A DNA stretch of 64,000 nucleotides, from contig CM076260.1 in NCBI GenBank assembly GCA_038380795.1, positions 3,903,533 through 3,967,532 on the forward strand. The letters run 5' to 3'. The translations under genes and the position numbers were made by a program. The notes under the pieces are model-generated. The model did not search any database and was not told the DNA's origin. It saw only the letters and a program-made list of their open reading frames with translations. Positions 37,136 to 48,261 of the stretch are shown here, piece after piece. Origin of the DNA: Pyrocephalus nanus. Taxonomy: Eukaryota > Chordata > Aves > Passeriformes > Tyrannidae. How positions within the stretch are numbered: position 1 is the stretch's first letter; every line of letters begins with the position of its first letter.

Positions 37136-37462
37136 AATCACAGAATGGGTAAGGTTGGAAGAAACCACAGTGGGTCATCTTGTCCCACCTCCCTGCTCCA
37201 GTAGGGTCATCCCAGAGCACTCGGCACAGGATTGTGTCCAGACAGTTCTGGAATATCTCCAGTGAGGGAGACTCCACACCCTCTCTGGGCAATCTGTTCC
37301 AGTGCTTGGTCACTGCAGAGTAAAGAAGTTCTTTCTCATGTTCAGGTGGAACTTCCTGAACATCAGTTTCTGCCCATTGTCTCTTGTCCCATTGCTGGGC
37401 ACCCCCGAGCAGAGCCTGGTCCATCCTCTGACCCTTCCCTGCAGACACTGATGGACATTGAA
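37136..37462 (-). mobile_element. CR1 LINE fragment, antisense, second subfamily
   Basis: Landmarks are 'gaaaccacagtgggtcatct', 'gggtcatcccagagcactcg', 'ggattgtgtccagacagttc', 'caatctgttccagtgcttgg' and 'ccattgctgggcacccccga'. The copy at 38940 is a close relative. Confidence 0.9.
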
Positions 37463-37854
37463 GATTGTCTCCTAACTATTTCAAGCACCCAGAATGGTAT
37501 CCAAGGGATCTGTGTGGGTCTGGCAGACAGGATACAGAATTTACATCAGAGCAGTCTGTCTAGAACAGCAGGTAGAGACCAAATATCCATCCAAAATCAC
37601 ATATTTAAGCACCTGAAACCGACTCACATTTCCCAAATGATGTGAGAACAACTGGGTGTATGATGGGCTCCCACCAAAACAACAGTGCTGGAAAAATATG
37701 TTATAGTTAAGGCAAAGAAGGCTCAGTTATGGTCCCTCCTTGGCACCAGAAAAGTATCACTGACCTGTGTGTCACTTGTTCTGCTTAGAGTAGAGGAAAA
37801 CCTGACCTGCAGGTGTTGCTTTATGCGAGAATATAAATGGGAAGCAATGAAATG

Positions 37855-37980
37855 TGTAGATGTGGTGCTTAGGGACATGGTTAGGTGGTGGACCTGGCAG
37901 TGCTGGGTTAATGGTTGGACTTGATGGTCTTAGAGGTCTTTTCCAACCTTAATATTTTTATGACTCTATGATTTTATGGA
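37855..37980 (+). mobile_element. CR1 LINE 3' end fragment
   Basis: 'tagatgtggtgcttagggac', 'ggacctggcagtgctgggtt', 'atggttggacttgatggtct' and tail 'ctctatgattttatgg'. Confidence 0.92.
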
Positions 37981-38158
37981 ACTGGAATCTGCTAAATTTG
38001 TTTGCTTCTTTTTCCCAAATGAAAATACACTAAATGTATTGGAAATTGGAAGTAGATTTTGCACATACAGAGAAATATCCCACCCCACCTAAATCATCAG
38101 GGAAAAGGTAAAACAAACTTTGGAGTGGGAAACAGGGAGGTGAGCATAGTAAGAAGTG

Positions 38159-38190
38159 AAAAAAAAAAAAAAAAAAAGGGAAAAAAAGAA
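38159..38190. repeat. A-rich tract
   Basis: About 19 A, three G, then seven A. Confidence 0.9.
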
Positions 38191-38939
38191 ATGAGGGAAT
38201 GTTTGGATGCCTGAAATATTCTTCATTTAAAAGAAGAAAAAAAAATTGAGAAGATTTTACTTAAAATTTTTGCATCAGAGCTTGAAAGCAGGAAAAAAGC
38301 CTGAAACAAGACTTTTCCATTAGAGCATGTTTTGAATGTAGATTGGTTTCACAACTCTCAGTGACAAGAGTTGTTGCCCAGCAGTGTTGCTGTAGTATGT
38401 GTGTGACAGATGTACTCAACGGGAGTCAGTTGTGTGCCTGGACACAGATGCACGTGAAAACACATTAACACAGGCACACAAATCAGGACTATAAACAAAA
38501 TGTCCAGAGCTGTGCACTGCTCAACATGCAGAGGCTGCTGCCAGTAGCTCGCTTTTGTGCCAGTCCTAAAAATTCACGAGAACCACTCAGTGGAAAAAAG
38601 GTTAGTGAATAAAAATTATGAGACTGCCGCTAGTAAAAGAATGCACATGGGTTGATGTTCATTCATGGGGGTTTTTTTGAGCTGGATAAAGCTGTGTTGA
38701 GGGTGAGGTTTTGGCGTCTGAGCCCATGAAGGGTGCAGGGTGGGTTTTGGCTTTGTCTGCATGAGAAAACTGTGTGGCCCAATAGAAGCTGAACTGTAAA
38801 GTGAATGATGCAGGTGCTGAGGATGCAGGGTCCACACTGTACATGTTTTAGGGCTACTGCAGAGTCTTTCTAGTTTGGTTCCATCAGAGTCTAAAGTGTA
38901 TTTTATATCCTACTGCATTACAGCTTCTGCAATAATTTC

Positions 38940-39440
38940 ACAGAATCACAGGATGGGTCAGGTTGGGAGGGACCACAGTGGGTCACCTGGTCCCACTCAA
39001 GCAGGGTCATCCCAGAGCACATGGCACAGGATTGTGTCCAGATGATTCTGGAACATTTCCAGTGAGGGAGACCCCACAACTAATCTGGGCAATCTGCTCA
39101 GTCACTACATAGGAAAAAAGTTCTTCCTCATGTTCAGGTGGAAATTCCTCGGCATCAGTTCCTGCCCTTGGCCTCTTGTCCCATTGCTGGGCACCCCCGA
39201 GCAGAGCCTGGTCCATCCTCTGCCCTCTCCCTGCAAACCCTGACAGACATGGATGAGTCCCCTCTCAGTGTCTTTTCTTGAGGCTGAACAGGCCCAGCTC
39301 CCTCAGCCTTTCCTCATCACAGAGATGCTCCAGGCCTTTCGTCATCTTTGTTTCCTTCTGCTGGATCTGTTCCAGGAGCTTCCTGTCTCTCTAGTGCTGA
39401 GGAGCCCAGATCTGGACACAACACTCCAGGGCTGAGCAGA
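38940..39440 (-). mobile_element. CR1 LINE fragment, antisense, about 500 bases
   Basis: Same subfamily as 37136: 'gggaccacagtgggtcacct', 'ggattgtgtccagatgattc', 'ccattgctgggcacccccga', then 'gctccctcagcctttcctca' and 'cccagatctggacacaacac' from the ORF2 end. Confidence 0.93.
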
Positions 39441-40148
39441 GGGTGATGTGTTTGATGCTATCCAAAACAGTTCATGGCATGAATGGATACACCTTACGTG
39501 AACGATGTTTGGAAGATTTTCTTTGAGAAATTTTAAGTTTGATTTAAGAAAAAATGCAATAAGTCAGAAGTATCTCAGGTAGGTTTAGATGGTCATTGTT
39601 GACACATAGGTCAGATGCTCCAATATACTTCAAGATGACAGAGTATAAAGACTTGATTCTTCCTTCTCTGATTCTGCAGTGAGTTTATTGACTTGAAGAC
39701 ACTACTTACTCCTGACTTCATTAAGGAAAGATTTGGGACAATAAAATATAAGCAATGAGGGCACTAGGGTATAAGGAACAAGAAAGTAAAACAAGATATG
39801 GAGAGAGAGAAGTTTGCTTAAAATAATTTGAAAATGATTTATTGGATGCAACCTCTACCCTCAGTGATTTCTGGTGTTATTACCTTTCTATAGTACAACC
39901 AGGGAGGACAGTAACTTGCTGTGGGCTAAAGGTAAATTATGATTTATTGCAAGGGAGGGAAGGGAAACTGTACTAAAGGTAGGTGTGTGAGGCACATACT
40001 CTCCCCAATGGTGTTCAGGGTGATCTCAATGGACCAATCTGTTCCAGAGCCTGCTAGGGAAAAGGAAATGTCAAACTTCATGATGTGAAGAAGAGAAGGT
40101 TAAAGTGCAAGATTTTTTCATAGCTGGGGCTTGTTGTACACAGATTGC

Positions 40149-40603
40149 ATAGAATCATTGAATTTTTGAATGGTTTTGGTTGTAAGAAACCTTAAAGCTC
40201 ATCTCGTTCCACGCCCCTGCCATGGGCAGGGACACCTCCCACTGTTCCAGATTGCTCCAAGCCCCATCCAACCCGGCCTTCGACACTTCCAGGGATGGGG
40301 CAGCCACAGCTTCTCTGAGTAATCTGTACCAGAGCCTCACCACCCTCACAGCCAAGAATTCTTTCCAAATTTCCCATCTAACCCTGCCCTTTGGAACTGG
40401 GAAGCCATTCTCCCTTGTCATGTCCCTCTATTCCTTGTCCAAAGTCCCTCTCCAGCTCTCTTGGAGCCCCTTTAGGTACTGGAAGGGGCTCTCAGTTCTC
40501 CCTTGGTCCTTCTCCAGGATGAACACCCAGCTCTCTCAGCCTGGCTCCTCATAAGACTTGTTCTGTAGACTCTTCACCAGCTCCACTGTCTTTCTTTGGA
40601 CAA
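40149..40603 (-). mobile_element. CR1 LINE fragment, antisense, about 455 bases
   Basis: 'catagaatcattgaattttt', 'ccctgccatgggcagggaca', 'cttccagggatggggcagcc', 'ctctccagctctcttggagc' and a diverged ORF2 end. Confidence 0.94.
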
Positions 40604-41006
40604 AAGAATATGTTTTTGTAGATGCCAGTTATTTGCATGTCTGGATTCCCTGTATGTAATTTTGAACTGGAGAACTGAGAACTCAAAATGCTGTTTGCAC
40701 CCAGAGAAGGATGATGATCCCTGCAGAGTGGGCTATTCTCAGTTGGTTATAAAGGGTGCTTAAGAATAGAGGGTTTCTCACAGAGGTAAGTTAGTTTGGG
40801 GGAATGAAACTGAACCTCATCTCCCACTGTTTGTGAGATATAAAATGAAGGTGTTGTTTGGAATTTACTGCCTTTCTGATCCAAGCAGATGTGCACAAAT
40901 CCCCTTTTTTTGTAGCATTAATCCCCTTTCTCCTACACAGCGTCAGAAGGAAATGAATGATGGTGGGATGACCTAAGAGAGGCAGTGTTTTCTAATAATA
41001 GAAACA

Positions 41007-41139
41007 TCATAGAATCATAGAATGGTTTGGTTTGGAAGGCTATTTAAAAATAATCTCATTCCAACCCCTTGTCATGGTCAGGGACACCTTCCACTAGACC
41101 AAGTTACTTAGAGCCCCAACCAGCCTGGCCTTGAACCAG
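41007..41139 (-). mobile_element. CR1 LINE fragment, antisense, close to exon C
   Basis: 'catagaatcatagaatggtt' to 'cagcctggccttgaacca'. It ends about 92 bases before the exon C acceptor. Confidence 0.93.
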
Positions 41140-41231
41140 AAACATATTGCTCCTGTTTCATTTTGTTTCTTTAGAGTTGACTGACTTGCTTTGTAAAATT
41201 CTTTTAAAATTCTTTTTCTTATTTTTTTCAG

Positions 41232-41439
41232 GCTGGATGCCCAAAGTAGTTTTCACACACCTGAAATCATCAGCTCATGCTAATGACACACGATTAGTGC
41301 TCCAGGAACCTGTTGACTGGGAACCCGGTGATGAAATCGTGGTGGGAAGGACAGGCCTTGGAGATGCCCAGCAGCAGGAAGAAGTGGCTGTTATCAAGTC
41401 TGTGAACAACACAGAGCTTCACCTTGGATCACCACTCAG
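41232..41439 (+). CDS. PKHD1: PKHD1 exon C: end of G8 domain and linker
   Basis: The acceptor is 'tttttttcag|GCTGG'; the donor 'CCACTCAG|gtatcc'. The exon is 208 bases, phase 1 to phase 2. It reads WMPKVVFTHLKSSAHANDTR, then LVLQEPVDWEPGDEIVVG, and finishes with NNTELHLGSPLR. The DW-x-PGDEIV-V motif follows the G8 domain in fibrocystins and related cell-surface proteins. NDT and NNT are possible N-glycosylation sites. Confidence 0.95.
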
Positions 41440-42637
41440 GTATCCTTTCAAGAGCCAAGGGGATTTTTAGAGCAGAGACCTAAACAAGGAGAAAATTTGA
41501 TCAAAGTCAGGATTTGCCATTTCCTGTGGGACATAATAACTATATAAATCCCTTTAACAAAGGTGGTGAGAGATATTTCAGTTCCTCACTCCCCCTCAAG
41601 CCAGTGGACATTCAACACTGAATGTGTCTGACTGTGTTTAAGTTCTATATCATTCCCGTGAATTCAGAAAACCTTTGAAGCAGAAAACACTCATGGCCAG
41701 TAAAGTCCAGTGGCTTCAGTACAGGGATGGCAAAGACATTTCCTGCATAGTTCATTTCTTGAGAAAGTGCATCTTTTTCACAAAAAATGTGTCTGACTTC
41801 TGTAAAAAATAATAAATCCCCTCTTTTTGACTGACTTACTTAAGGAATACACTTATATTGAATTGTTTTAGTTGGAAATACTGCTGCCATATTTCCAGTG
41901 AGTGGTGATTTCACTGCCTTATGCTCTATTCATTTTCTGTGTATGGAGGTCTTGGACAAGCTGTACTTCTCATCATCTCCAGTGTTGAAACATGGTATCT
42001 GTTTCGAAGTCAACACAACTCCAATGCCCAGGAAGATTAATAGTATCATTTTCAGAAATAATTGGGGATGGAGGAAGAAAGTGCTGATGGTTTTCGGCCA
42101 AATATATTTTGGGAAGAGAATTCAAAGGCTGAAGTATTTTGTTGTAAATATCATAGAATCATAAAAGTTGGAAGGGACACACAAGCATTATTGAGTCCAA
42201 CTCCTGGCCCTGCACAGGACACCCCAACAGTCCCACCCTGTCCCTGAGAGTGTTGTCCAAACACTCCTTGAGCTCTGGCAGCCTTGGGGTTGTGCCCACT
42301 GTCCTGTGGAGCCTGTTCATAGCCCAATCACCCTCCAGGGGAAGAAACCTTTTCCTGATAATATAATAATATATTATATAAATAATCTAAGGGAAGTTTG
42401 TGAGCTTGAGAGATAAAAAGATGAAAACAAACATCAGACAGGTAAAAATCTATTTAGCCCATACATAGAGACACACTGGATGTGCCACATTGTGTGTCCA
42501 CAGTGAGAAAAGGACTGAAACCAGCTCTAAATTTGGGCTGTTAAGGTCATAAACATAAGTAAAAATAATTCATAACATAATTCTTGCCATGTTGCAGGTA
42601 CAGATGATTTTATGTCTTTTTTTGTGTTTTTCTTTAG
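41440..42637 (+). other. Intron C-D (1.2 kb)
   Basis: Contains one antisense CR1 (42151-42360) followed by a short AT-rich stretch. Nothing else was recognised. Confidence 0.85.
42151..42360 (-). mobile_element. CR1 LINE fragment, antisense
   Basis: Same subfamily as the copy at 6100: 'ccaactcctggccctgcaca', 'gtgttgtccaaacactcctt' and 'gaaaccttttcctgataat'. Confidence 0.9.
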
Positions 42638-42795
42638 GTACTCCCACAGTGTTGGAGAGGGATGGGGCAATGGCCAAGGTCAGCCTTTGAGTGCTGTGGT
42701 GGCACTGATCAGCAGAAGGGTTGTTGTTCAAGGAAACGTCACCCTGGAGAGAATATCCCACCTCAGACAGTGTGCAAAAGGAGGTGTTACAAAAG
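42638..42795 (+). CDS. PKHD1: PKHD1 exon D: ectodomain after G8
   Basis: The acceptor is 'gtttttctttag|GTACT' and the donor 'ACAAAAG|gtgagg'. The exon is 158 bases, phase 2 to phase 1. It reads YSHSVGEGWGNGQGQPLSAV, VALISRRVVVQGNVTLERIS and HLRQCAKGGVTK. The V-A-L-x-S/T-R pattern starting a new set of beta strands fits the region between the G8 domain and the beta-helix. GNVT holds a glycosylation sequon. The middle part, GEGWGNGQG, is less conserved than the neighbouring exons as I remember mammalian PKHD1. Confidence 0.94.
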
Positions 42796-44567
42796 GTGAG
42801 GAGGTCTTTTCTCACAGAAATGCATTGAGGAGGAAAACTTCTCCATTGAAATCCCCTTGTGGTATCACTGTGTATTAGAACTCTTCCTTCACAGGATAAC
42901 TTTGAGACATACCAATGCCAGGGAAGCGAGTTTGTCTTTCCAAACATTGTTTGACATTGAAATGTGAAGTCTTGGGAGTTGAACTGCGTTTCATTGTAAT
43001 ATCTCAGATGTATTATTTTCACATTGTTGTTTCAAGCCATCTTGGGAAAGACCCTTTAGTTTTGCCTGAGCCTAAGGGTGTAGAAAAGAAAGTATCTTCT
43101 GAAAACATGTTTCAGTGTACATAATATATTAAATTTTTAATTGTGTTTACTATTTAGTCACTTTTAGAAGAAGGAAAAACAAAACAGCCCAATGCTGTTT
43201 GTACTCCTTAGTGTAAAATATTGAGACATTGTTCAGTGATTTGGGACGCCAAGAGAAAAATAACAGGTGATGCACATGGTGAAAAAATGCTAAATATCTG
43301 TTCTCCTTTAGTTTTACCTGTATGAAACACCATGAAGCCTGACAGGTGGCTTCCTGATTTACGCCATCTATTGAGGAAGCAGAATTGGCCACAGTGATTA
43401 TAATTTGAGGAGAGTTAGGTTATCTGGCAACCCAGGTGTAAGGTTTCCTTTAAAAATAAAATGCCTTGGGCTTTCAGACTGTGACACAAGACTTCATTTG
43501 ATATCCAGCAGCCAACTGCTTATATTACTCATGGATTTATGGTGCATTTTCTGTGGAACTCATAAATACAGTCTCTGAAATGTGCTAACCATTTGAGGTT
43601 TTTATTTGAGTTAAAGGATAGGATGATTTCTCAGAGGAGTCACCAGAAGATGAGGGAGCAGTGTTTTTTGTGGTTAATTTACCTTTTTAAGAAGAAAAAG
43701 TGAGCATTACTGAGCATAAGTAGGCAGTGCTGGAATTTGACATCCCCTCTGCACCTCCACTGAACAAGCACAAGTGACATATTCATAGCCTGATTCTCCT
43801 CATACCATAATATCCTGAGCACAGATCCATAGAAGGGCGTCTTTCAGCAATTTTCCCCAGCCTTATGATTTACTTACCTTGTCATATAATGGAATTGCCA
43901 AATGCTTGGAGTGGAAAAAGAAATTAAAGATCAACTACTTCCAACCCACTGCCATGGACAGGGACACCTTCCACTATCCCAGGTTGCTCCAAGGCCCATC
44001 CAACCTGGCCTTGGACACTTCCAGGGATGGGGCAGCCACAGCTTCTCTGTGCTAGGGCCTCACCACCCTCACAGCCAAGAATTCCTTCCTAATCTCTAAT
44101 CTTGTCTTCTTCCTCTGGGTAGTAACAGCTCCCCATCCTCCTGCAGGGAGAGACAGGAGAGGAGAGTTAAAAAAAAAATTTGAAATGTCTCGTTTCAGCT
44201 TAATTCCATATATCCATGCCCAACTTCCTTCTCAAGAACCTCACCCCAGGGAAGTCAAAGTCAAATCCATCTTCCTCATGCATATAGGACCATCTATAAT
44301 TAAACACAAGAAAAACTTCCGAAGACATAAAACTACAACAGCTTCGTGCTCTTGTTGATATATTTTCCTCTAAAAACGTCAGGCTTTTAGGGAAGGAACC
44401 ACGAGGGTATTTGGAGGGAACATCAGGAATGTTTGCCTGTGGGTATTTGTGTTTGGGCCCAGCCGGAGGTGGAGTCTCACTGGGTCAGTGTGGTGGGTCT
44501 CACCCTGCACATCCCCATGGTCACCATGGAGAAGTGACACTCACAGCTCCCACTGGGTATATTTTAG
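42796..44567 (+). other. Intron D-E (1.8 kb)
   Basis: Contains one antisense CR1 (43890-44103). The remaining sequence shows nothing I recognise. Confidence 0.85.
43890..44103 (-). mobile_element. CR1 LINE fragment, antisense
   Basis: 'ccactgccatggacagggac', 'cactatcccaggttgctcca' and 'cttccagggatggggcagcc', with a small deletion of the 'gggcaacctgtg' segment. Confidence 0.92.
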
Positions 44568-44762
44568 GCAGCTCCAGGTGTCTATACAAGAGAAGTGAGA
44601 GGCAGCTGGGGGCTCGGGACCTGGGAGCCATCGTGGTTGTGGAGGCTTTCCAGGGAGAGGCAAGCCGGCTCCAGCTGGAGGGTGTCCAGTTCCACCACGT
44701 TGGCCAAATATTTCATCATCAGTGCAGTGCCCTGACTATTACTGGCAACACATGGATGGCAG
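44568..44762 (+). CDS. PKHD1: PKHD1 exon E: beta-helix region
   Basis: Two close AGs occur ('attttag' and 'ggcag'). The first, giving a start at 44568, is the only one that keeps phase with exon D. The donor is 'GGCAG|gtgagt'. The exon is 195 bases, phase 1 to phase 1. It reads SSRCLYKRSERQLGARDLGA, IVVVEAFQGEASRLQLEGVQ and FHHVGQIFHHQCSALTITGN. The pattern x-LEGV-x-F-x-x-x-GQ is the usual entry into the parallel beta-helix repeats of fibrocystin, TMEM2 and CEMIP relatives. Confidence 0.93.
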
Positions 44763-45872
44763 GTGAGTTGGCTGTACTGGAGGTGGGCTTGAATGATCTC
44801 AAATGTTCACCTTCTCCTGCCCAGAGCTGGGGCAGATGCTCTCAAAACCTGCTTAGCTCTGGGGTCCGTGGACAAACTGGATTGCTAAATGTGAGGAAAC
44901 CTCACCTGTAGTACAAGACCCAGTTATGGAGTTGTTTCAGCTGCTTCTTCCTAAAATACTATTTTGCTTTTATGCTACACCACAGTGTTGGTGTGCAGCT
45001 TCTAGTTCTGGAAACAAATGCACTAATACACTACGAGGGAGCCCAAAGGTGGCTTAAGGCTGTCTGCTAGTAGAGTCCAAAATTTAATTTTATCACCCAG
45101 AGGATAAGGAATATATTCAGTCCTTCTGACTTTGTCACTGGTAAGTGCCAAATTCAGTTCTGTGGAAGTGTCAATGATGGCTCTGAAGACTGGTGGTGAC
45201 AGGAGCAAGTTAGGTGGGTTCAAAGAATATTTTAAGGATTCTGGATGGGACTTTCCCCTCCAGCTAAGCTACACTTATGCCTCTCATAGAGTCACTGAAT
45301 GGTTTGGTTTGGAAGGGACCTTAAAGATCATCTAATTTCAATCTCCTTGCCAGGGGCATCTATTTCCTAAGCCATCTTCAGCACTGAGTCAGGATCTAGG
45401 CTTCCTGGTAGCAGAAGGCAGCACTGGCCATGATCCAGATGGTGGGCAGGTCACTACGCCTGGCTAGAGAAGGGGTACAAGATACCTGTCCTGTCTTCAC
45501 TGCCCTTCTGAAACGTTTTTCCTCCCCTTCAAAGCCACTTCAATCATCCAGCTACCTGAGCTCGTAATGTACTTCCCTCTTGGGTCCTTACCCTATCCTT
45601 CCTCTGGATCGCCGCCTCCTCCTTTCTCACAGTAGTGGGCCACCTCCCATTTCTGTGCTCAGGCCCTCTCCTTCCTCCTGTTCCTTTCTCAGCAACACCC
45701 ACCTGTGAGTAAAGACCTGCCAGATGAGTAAGGGTGGGCAGTTGTAACCACACGGTCCCACGGGACCAAAAGATTAATTGCACAGAATTGAAGGATGAGG
45801 ACTTAATATGAAACACTCCCCACCTTCCAGCTGCAGAGTGAATTTTTGATCACAGGCCTCTTTTCTTTCCAG
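44763..45872 (+). other. Intron E-F (1.1 kb)
   Basis: Holds a short antisense CR1 tip at 45284. Nothing else was recognised. Confidence 0.85.
45284..45359 (-). mobile_element. CR1 LINE 3' tip, antisense
   Basis: 'tcatagagtcactgaatggt' to 'aatctccttgccaggggca', about 75 bases. Confidence 0.9.
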
Positions 45873-45998
45873 ACTCTTACATTCATGGCTGTTCTGTTTT
45901 GGACTCCTTTGGCCAAGGACTCCATCTGACTGGGATCTCAAACCTCTCTGTGGACAGCAATATTTTCTATAACATTTCAGGCCATGGGCTTGTACTGG
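45873..45998 (+). CDS. PKHD1: PKHD1 exon F: beta-helix repeat
   Basis: The acceptor is 'cttttctttccag|ACTCT' and the donor 'GTACTGG|gtaagtg'. The exon is 126 bases, phase 1 to phase 1. It reads DSYIHGCSVLDSFGQGLHLT, then GISNLSVDSNIFYNISGHGL and VLG. Each turn has the S/G-rich x-I-x-G-C-x-V and N-V-x-x-N-x-F-Y-N-I-x-G-H patterns seen in PbH1 repeats of fibrocystins. NLS and NIS are possible glycosylation sites. Confidence 0.95.
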
Positions 45999-46321
45999 GT
46001 AAGTGAAGCAGCAAAATATCTACCCAACATGTGCTGATTCCCATTTGCATGAAAATGGAAAAAAAAATCAGATCCTTAACTGCACTCTGAGAACTTTAAT
46101 CACATCTTCTGCATTTCCTGGTGTCAGTGAATTTGGAATAAAGCTCCCACAATTCTACAAACAACTGCTAGAAACTACTTCCACTTGACCATATGCTCTG
46201 TCTCTTCAGGACAGTCTTCAGTTCTTCAGCGTCCTTTGTTTTTAAGTGAACAGGGAGAAGTAGATTTTTTTAGGGGATTGGTTAATCCATCTTTGGAAGA
46301 GCATCATTATGCAATATTTAA

Positions 46322-46452
46322 GATCCCAGCTTAGTGAAGCATTTAAGAGCATACTTACCTTTAACTTCACTCATTTGACATCAAAGATAATGGAGTGAAA
46401 GCATATGTTAAAAGTTAAGCAGAGGATTTAGCACTTAAATAAATTGGAGCTT
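46322..46452. repeat. Ancient palindromic amniote repeat
   Basis: The left side reads 'agtgaagcatttaagagcat' and 'acttacctttaact', the right side 'gcatatgttaaaagttaagc' and 'agcacttaaat'. The two halves are degenerate reverse complements around 'tttgacatcaaagataatgg'. The layout matches an old repeat common in turtle and bird genomes ('cagcaaagcacttaagcatg ... gcttaagtgctttgctgaa'). I do not give it a family name. Confidence 0.6.
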
Positions 46453-46674
46453 GGAGCAACAAAAATGTTAAACAACAAAATATTTCTCCTAACTAACCAT
46501 CAGGAGACTGACTTCCAGCATCTTCTGCTGGGATCTCATGTCGCCTGAATACCTAAAGATAGAGCTCGATTTTCATTTTTCGTAAGAGATGAGATAAAAA
46601 TGACCAATTTTAAGATAAACAGAGGAGGGGAAAAAAAGCCTTTAGTTCTGGTCCTGCAGTTCCACACACACAGC

Positions 46675-46860
46675 GAGTCCCTATGGTGGGTGCTGTGTAT
46701 AAACATAATGAGAAGTCATAGATCACAGTTTAAGCAGAGGAGACTATAAACTGAGAGTGATTATACACATCTTGCAGACGAAGAGAGATGGCTCAGAGAG
46801 GTACCCAAGGTGATGGACAGAATCCTTGCAGCCATAGGGAAGCAGAGCAAGATCTCCAAC
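46675..46860 (+). repeat. MIR-like amniote SINE remnant
   Basis: 'gggtgctgtgtataaacata', 'gattatacacatcttgcaga', 'cgaagagagatggctcagag', 'aggtacccaaggtgatggac' and 'gaagcagagcaagatctcc' follow the order of MIR-type SINEs, where 'ttacagatgaggaaactgag' and 'gctcagagaggttaagtgac' precede 'cccaaggtcacacagc'. It is diverged. Confidence 0.6.
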
Positions 46861-47612
46861 CTGCTGGCATCCCTTGGCTCACTCATGCTGGGACATGTGT
46901 TGGAGTTAAAGGACTCTGGGCTGAGCTGAAGTTTCAGCCTGAATACACCTTATCCCCAAGATGTCTTTCATGGCTTCACTGTCAGCAGCTCCAGGGGGTC
47001 TGATGGATGAATTTATGTATCATTTTGTTGCCTGTGAAGGAATATTTATTATAGCCGGCTCTTTACAGCTCCTGTACTGGAATACCTCAGTGATTTCATC
47101 TAAACCCCTTATTTTCAGGGGGTTTTCAAGACAGTCATAAAAAGTCGCTCTGGGCTTAAAATTATTGACACACCAGGTCTCAGCTTGAAAGCCAAAACCT
47201 TTTATGCCGCCTCAAAAACCTGTATGGATGTCAAAAAGACTTTATGCTGTTCATGCTCTGGTAGTGAGATGGTTTGTGGTAAATATAGCCTGGAAAGGAA
47301 ATATTTCCTAAATAGATCCTGTTGCAAAAAGTTGAGAAAGGCTCAGAAGACTGAGGGAAGGATAAAAGTGATGAGTGCCATCCCCAAAAACAAAGGATGT
47401 AGATATTCCTGTAAAGTGGCTTATGTTAGGGGTAATAATCATTGGGAAAGGGATCTGTATTTGGAACAGAACTTGAGCAGTTATAGATGAAGGTAATAGT
47501 TTATGTTTAATAATAAACTAAACAGATGTAATTCGCTCCCAGTGTGAGACAAATAGAGATGTTCCACTTTATATTCTTATTCCAAAGGACCAGAGCAGGA
47601 GAACATATGCTG

Positions 47613-47880
47613 ATCATGGAATCACAGAACCATTAAGGCTGGAAAAGACCTTTAACATCGAGTCCAAATATTATCCCAGCACCGCCAAGTCTGCAACTAA
47701 ACCTTTTCCCAAGTGCCACATCCACACATTTTTTGAACACCTCCAGGAATGGTGACTCCACCACTTCCCTGGGCAACCCATTCCAATGCTTGGACTGTCC
47801 TTTCAATGAAGAAATTATTCCTAATATCCTATCTAAACCTTCCCTGGTGCAACTTGAGGCTATTTTCTCTTACCCTATTG
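47613..47880 (-). mobile_element. CR1 LINE fragment, antisense
   Basis: Same subfamily as 3444 and 13711: 'cccagcaccgccaagtctgc', 'cccaagtgccacatccacac', 'ggtgactccaccacttccct' and 'ctggtgcaacttgaggctat'. Confidence 0.93.
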
Positions 47881-47883
47881 GTG

Positions 47884-47908
47884 TGTTCTGTGATTCTGTG
47901 ATTCTGTC
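47884..47908. repeat. CR1-tail-like repeat units
   Basis: 'ttctgtgattctgtgattct' is two units of a CR1 3' tail in sense orientation directly after an antisense CR1 body. It may be the only trace of a second insertion. Confidence 0.55.
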
Positions 47909-47943
47909 CTCACTTTGAACTTGACTTGTCCAAAATCTGTCCA

Positions 47944-48010
47944 AGACTTGTCAAAGTCTTGTCTTGTCAAAGTCTTGTCTTGTCAAAGTCTTGTCTTGTC
48001 AAAGACTGTC
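47944..48010. repeat. 16-base minisatellite, about four copies
   Basis: The unit 'tcttgtcaaagtcttg' is repeated in tandem, with the first and last copies slightly changed. Confidence 0.93.
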
Positions 48011-48261
48011 TACTTTTTGCTGTTGCGTGGCCTGTTTCTTTAAGGTGTAGTTTAAAAACATATTTCTTTTGTTTTCTTTTTCCTACTTCAATACTGTTAC
48101 TAGATCTGAGGCACTCCACGAGTCTGAGTTGTCTGATCAATTGGGTGATTGATTTTTCCTGTTTCTTCTCCTACTCCATTGCTTAGGGGACCAATGCCCC
48201 ACTTTGTGCAGAGTTGCACCAGATGTTTTTAAGCATATTTAGATATTTTCTTACATGTAAG

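Larger units (their letters stand above)
24290..41231 (+). other. Intron B-C (16.9 kb)
   Basis: The largest intron in the window. It holds fourteen young CR1 fragments, one ancient CR1 at 26360, an AATAG microsatellite, an AT-rich block at 30760-30860, A-rich and GTTT-rich tracts and a candidate regulatory block at 28080-28480. No exon was recognised in the unique sequence between these features. Confidence 0.8.

Noticed and set aside
44572..44762. Alternative exon E start after the 'ggcag' at 44567-44571
   Set aside because: It would leave one base instead of two before the first codon and break the phase with exon D.
47105..47128. Small inverted repeat 'aaacccc...gggggttt'
   Set aside because: Arms of only seven or eight bases with no further context; expected by chance in 64 kb.
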